64,000 bases of DNA from Jacaranda mimosifolia (taxonomy: Eukaryota; Streptophyta; Magnoliopsida; Lamiales; Bignoniaceae): the NCBI GenBank assembly GCA_018894105.1, contig CM032123.1, forward strand, positions 26,947,744 through 27,011,743, given 5' to 3'. Both the position numbers and the translations under genes were made by a program. Numbering within the stretch: the stretch's first letter is position 1; every line of letters begins with the position of its first letter. Positions 59,971 through 64,000 of the stretch are shown one piece after another. The notes under the pieces are model-generated. The model was not told where the DNA came from, made no database searches, and saw nothing but the letters and a program-made list of their open reading frames with translations.

Positions 59971-62741
59971 TGTAACACCCCTAAATTTGGTATTTTAGAA
60001 AATAAGGATTTTGAAATCAAAATATTAGTTTAAAAAAATTTGGGGCTCGAAAAATAAACAAGAATGACTTAATTGCCTGAAGATTGAAAGTGTTAGGGTC
60101 AAATTGAAAATAGGTAAGACCCAATTGGACCACATCTTATGAATTTTAGGGATTTGCATGGAAATATTTTAGATCAAATGGGTAGAAGTGAGGGACTCAT
60201 TAGTTGGAGGACCGGATTGAGAGTTAGAGGAATTCTATAGGACTCAATTGGAGGCTGGGTAGAAATTTTGGGGGTGAAAATGTAATTTTCAAAAGTTGTC
60301 CTTTATTTAGCTTCTCCCCAATAATTTCTTTATTTTCTTCACCGAAACCCATCATCTCCCTCTCCGGGGAACTCCACAGGTGACGGCCTATTTTAGAAAG
60401 CTAAACCATTCAGCAACTTCCTCTCTTCACCAAGATTACATTAACACCCCATGTAACCCATTTTGTCTAGCCGACCACCAAGAACTTGAAGCTAAAAATT
60501 GGTCGACTGCGGCGTATGGCGGGTTCGATGGAGCAACGGTAGAAATTGAGTTCTATGTGGAGATTCTTGCAGCCCACAGCTCAAGGAATAGATTGGTAGC
60601 TTCAGCTCTAAGAACTGCCCACCGGCGATAGTAGAATTAAGGAAAAATCGAGACCACGACGTGAGGTTGGGAAGTTGATCAGAGTTCTAATTGAAGGCAT
60701 TTCCAACGGCGGATACAGAAATTATTTTGGGTGTTAGGTTCGTGCTGTTGAGACACGTCTAGTGGTGGTGGTGTTGACAAGTTCCGACGGCAACGACATG
60801 GTGGCAGGGTTGAGGTAATTTCCTCTCCTCGACGTGGCGATCGTGCTGGTGCTATTAGGTTGTGGTTTCGAAGTTCTAGTGGTGATATCTTAGGTAAAGA
60901 TTGGAATTGAGATTTGACCTTGTATTGTTAATTCTTGATAATACTTGTACTATGTCAACAGATAAAGGATTGATATGGGTTTTGGATATATGGACCATGC
61001 ATGTGTGACTGTATATGCTTAGTGCATCCGAATTTGTATTATCAAATGATAACTTTGGGATAATTGAGTTAATTAAGTGATTAAACTCTAATTTATGGTT
61101 TTGAGACCTAAGTGGTAAAATTAGGTTGTTAAAAATAATTAGATTGTTATTGTTGATTTGGCACATTGTTGCGAGGTTAATTTTGTAGTTAAGGACCTAA
61201 TTTCATTCTTTTATCGAGACCAGCATAATTAGCAATTCTTTATTGAGGCTATCAATTTAGCCAATTAAGTATCGATTATAAACCATTATTTGTATAATTG
61301 TGATTATAAAGTTGAATGAGGATCTTAACAGTAGACCCATTCTTTTGGTTATGTGTCGAGGAGCTAGGTCCCATGAACCAGCAGGATGTGACTGCATTTT
61401 TTAGGCTTTTAAGGTAAGGGCCTAACCTCTTGGGTATTTGTTTTGTATGCCTTATGTGGGTCTAATCTCTTGGGTATTTGTTTTGTGTGCCCTGTGAGGG
61501 TCTGCCAATTAAGCATTTGATTATGCCTATCTATCACTTATGATGAACCCTGCAAAGATTAATCTTGTTTCTGTTCTATAATTGCATCTTATTTATTGAA
61601 ACTCGTGAATCATTCAAAATCTTGCTTGTTATCTGTTAATTGTTTGGTATACCCTTGTGAGGGTTACTTTCTTAAATTTGTTCCTGAAAAGAATTTAGCT
61701 ATCAGTTCTAGCACCAAGAACTCACACTGTCTTGATCGGTTTGAACTCATTCTACTTGTTGTACGTTTGGTCTTGTTCAGTTTATTTGAGACTGTTCTGT
61801 AAGTTATTGATTCGCCATGTTGGCAGATTTGGACTATTTTGCATTGTTATATTGCCTTGTTAGCAAATCAATTTGATTGGTTTTGATATGTGTAAGGAGA
61901 TATGTTTGGGCCAAGCGCCAATCTTAGCGGAAGGCTTGGATATATGGGACACACTAGGGATATTCTTGGGTGTCAGCGATATCCTAGGGATACTCCTAGG
62001 TATCAGCGATATACTAGGGATACTTCTGAGCATGAGCGATGTGCTAAGGATACTCCTAGGCATCTACAGTATATCAAGCTATCGTGCTTAGGTAAGATTA
62101 ACTGAATGGAATAAGGAGTGTTTGGTACATAAGTTCTGTTATGATCTATTAAACTGCATTAGTTAATTGAGTCTGTTTTACTTGACTGTATGCTGACTAC
62201 CTATAATCTGATTTGTTTGTAATTTGTTCTTGACTATAATCTCTCGATATATCCCTATTCTGACAGTTAATTGATGATTTGTTGAGTTCATTCTTCCTTG
62301 ACAGATCCCTACTGCTTGTTGTTGAAATTATCCCTCACTAAGTCCTTTAGACTTACCTCCTGTATTATCCATGTTTTTCCCAGACAGGGATTAAGTGATG
62401 GGCTTGGACTCCAGGTTGGATCGACAAATACATTTTGTAATGAAATAGATATGTGCATCTGCTGATGGGTATACTTGGGCATTTTGTTATAACTTAGAGA
62501 CGTTGTGATATGTTATGATTGAATTAAATATTTGCAGTATGTATATATTATGTCAAATGTTATGGGATCAACTGTGGTATGTAAGTAACACTTTTGTAGA
62601 AGTTTGCTTAAGATTGAAATCTGTTGTTGTCTCTGACAAATTTGAAAAATTTTATGATGGGCCTATTGATTGTCTTATGGGTTAGATTTAAGGCTGAACT
62701 TGTGACATCTCAGCTTAGGGGTTATCCTAAGTAGGGTGCCA
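59971..62741 (+). repeat. 3' LTR of retrotransposon B
   Basis: Starts tgtaacacccctaaatttgg and ends aagtagggtgcca. It is collinear with the 5' LTR but diverged, with small indels (for example an extra gggtatttgttttgt unit near 61430-61490). The hairpin at 62340 has one changed base (aagtcctttagactt). Confidence 0.85.
61945..62085. repeat. 30-bp tandem array with CCTAGG palindromes (3' LTR of B)
   Basis: About five units of the same array as in the 5' LTR. Unit number and the state of individual CCTAGG sites differ between the two LTRs. Confidence 0.85.
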
Positions 62742-62784
62742 TGACTTGTGTTTAGTAGTTTTAAGCTTAGTTAATTTAAGTATC

Positions 62785-64000
62785 TGTTGGAATAGTGCCC
62801 GGCAAACCAATCAGATTGGCCTTGTAAAAGCTATTTCCTTGTAAAATAATCTTAATTGAATGATATTCTTTATATAGCCACCTTCATCTTAAGCTTCATA
62901 TTACTTCACTTCCATTTGGATGAAGCCCTTAGATCACACATGACTATAGGACTTGGTTCGATGACCATAGAATAAGTCTTACACGATCGTGATCTTAAAT
63001 CTTCCAAGTCATAGAATCTTATAAGATAGAGCATCTAAGATCCAGATAGACTTGCACTAACGATGCATAAATCCAAGAGTTGGACATTGCTCCGTTCCAT
63101 GAGCAACCGTATGAGATACGGGTACATGTTAGTGGGTGCTTGTTAGAAAACAAGGCACTGAAGACCATCCAAAGAATCCACTAGATAGCCATAGTGGCAA
63201 GTCGATAGTGATCAATTCTCTCGCTTACGCTAGTGCATATTATTAGTCCTCTGACCTGAGGATCCATGGTAACATTGCGTCCAGTCCTCGTGCTTTGACT
63301 CTTCCTTGACCACTTAGCGGGTCTTTTGGGTTGAGGTTTGGTAGGAGCTACTTGGCATGGAGGTTTGTGATATCCAAGATGGAATCTGATGCATCTCCTA
63401 TGTGTTCTATAATGATCGATTCTAAGAAATCCTTGCGCAAGGTGGTGTGACAATTTGGAAAATGAGTTTTCCAAAGGTGAGGTCACACAAGGGAATCGAA
63501 CATTGAGAATAGAGACATAGTATTGAGGCTATTAGGGAGCCGACATATATCTTGCCCTAGGCCTCTTTCGGGAGATAGGAGACGGAAGGACGGTAATTTC
63601 ATGGTACGCATAAAGCTATGATGGTTCTCCAAAATATTTATTTTGGCCAATTAGTTGGGTTCCATGGGCTTGAGGTTGAACATCAACCATGGAGATTGGG
63701 TACTCTTCAATTAATGAGATTAATTGAATTGAGTCGATTAGTTTAAAATGAGTTTTAAACTAAAATGAATATAAGATATTCAAAAGTCACAAAGAGTTGT
63801 GAGCTCATGTCCAATGAATGGTAAAACCTATTGGGTCACACACAAAAGCCAAATAGCTTCCAAAATTGGTAGAGCAATTTTCCAAGTGTTGGAAAAATCA
63901 CCCTTTAGTGACCAATTTTCAAGGTTCCAATCTAACGGTCAATTTTGTTTTGATTAATTTAAGTGTTAAATTAATCAACTAATTTAAGAGTTAAATTAGA
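62785..64000 (+). repeat. possible LTR of another retrotransposon, incomplete
   Basis: Begins tgttggaatagtgcccggc, a common type of plant LTR start, and changes base composition at that point. It runs to the window end without recognisable coding. The second LTR or interior is outside the window, so the call rests on style only. Confidence 0.4.

Larger units (their letters stand above)
54352..62741 (+). mobile_element. Ty3/gypsy retrotransposon B, internally deleted
   Basis: Two LTRs of about 2.7 kb flank a 2.9-kb interior with primer-binding site, a decayed gag, scraps of RT, RNase H and integrase, and a polypurine tract. A full element would need a pol of about 3.5 kb, so large parts are deleted. 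The gag wording and long LTRs fit the Tekay/Del side of chromoviruses (inference). No matching target duplication was found (acatg before, tgact after). Confidence 0.85.

Noticed and set aside
61860..62105. Three overlapping open frames on both strands
   Set aside because: They are produced by the 30-bp tandem repeat, whose length keeps every frame open. The same holds for 56149-56485.

Overview
The window is nuclear DNA of a flowering plant, probably a eudicot. It is AT-rich, has spliced genes with GT/AG introns, carries a fragment of plant mitochondrial atp1, and is filled with nested and decayed plant transposable elements (Ty3/gypsy retrotransposons, CACTA, Mutator-like and hAT-like DNA elements, MITEs, and an endogenous caulimovirid). 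No tRNA, rRNA or CRISPR array was seen. All calls come from reading the sequence and its translations; no database search was run. Only one host-type gene is recognisable, a fatty acyl-CoA reductase (FAR) on the minus strand at 20281-23659, and it carries two lesions. || Layout. 1-4450: minus-strand Tat-like Ty3/gypsy remnant (gag tail, protease, integrase, then minisatellites in the presumed 3' untranslated part) with a spliced coiled-coil ORF remnant in antisense orientation. 4741-7560: plus-strand chromovirus-like Ty3/gypsy remnant (RT, RNase H, integrase). 8540-11650: minus-strand endogenous pararetrovirus (Caulimoviridae). 11690-15300: short repeats and a gag-like or LTR-like remnant. 16246-16634: MITE copy 1. 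17325-19506: Mutator-like foldback element with about 640-nt arms and a perfect 10-bp target duplication, its right arm split by a hAT-like element. 20281-23659: FAR, with MITE copy 2 in intron 6. 24044-25092: second Mutator-like element, next to a rearranged atp1 fragment (25129-25512). || 26343-42818: an array of long (about 2.75 kb) LTRs of one retrotransposon family (element A, an internally deleted LTR and a further LTR). The last LTR is split by a 5.8-kb CACTA element that has lost its 5' end. 43293-47303: MITE copy 3 and two Mutator-like elements. 48715-49850: second, degenerate CACTA. 50580-53100: gag-like remnant. 54352-62741: element B, a relative of A with a decayed gag and scraps of pol. 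62785 to the end: start of an unrelated LTR-like sequence. || The genes do not form a pathway. The window records successive insertions whose order can partly be read: the LTR array predates the CACTA insertion, the foldback predates the hAT-like insertion, and the FAR gene has collected a MITE, a stop codon and a lost splice acceptor. No wholly new system was found. The most unusual items are the foldback Mutator-like element, the inverted atp1 fragment, the broken FAR gene, the endogenous pararetrovirus and the CACTA truncated at the exact edge of its host LTR.
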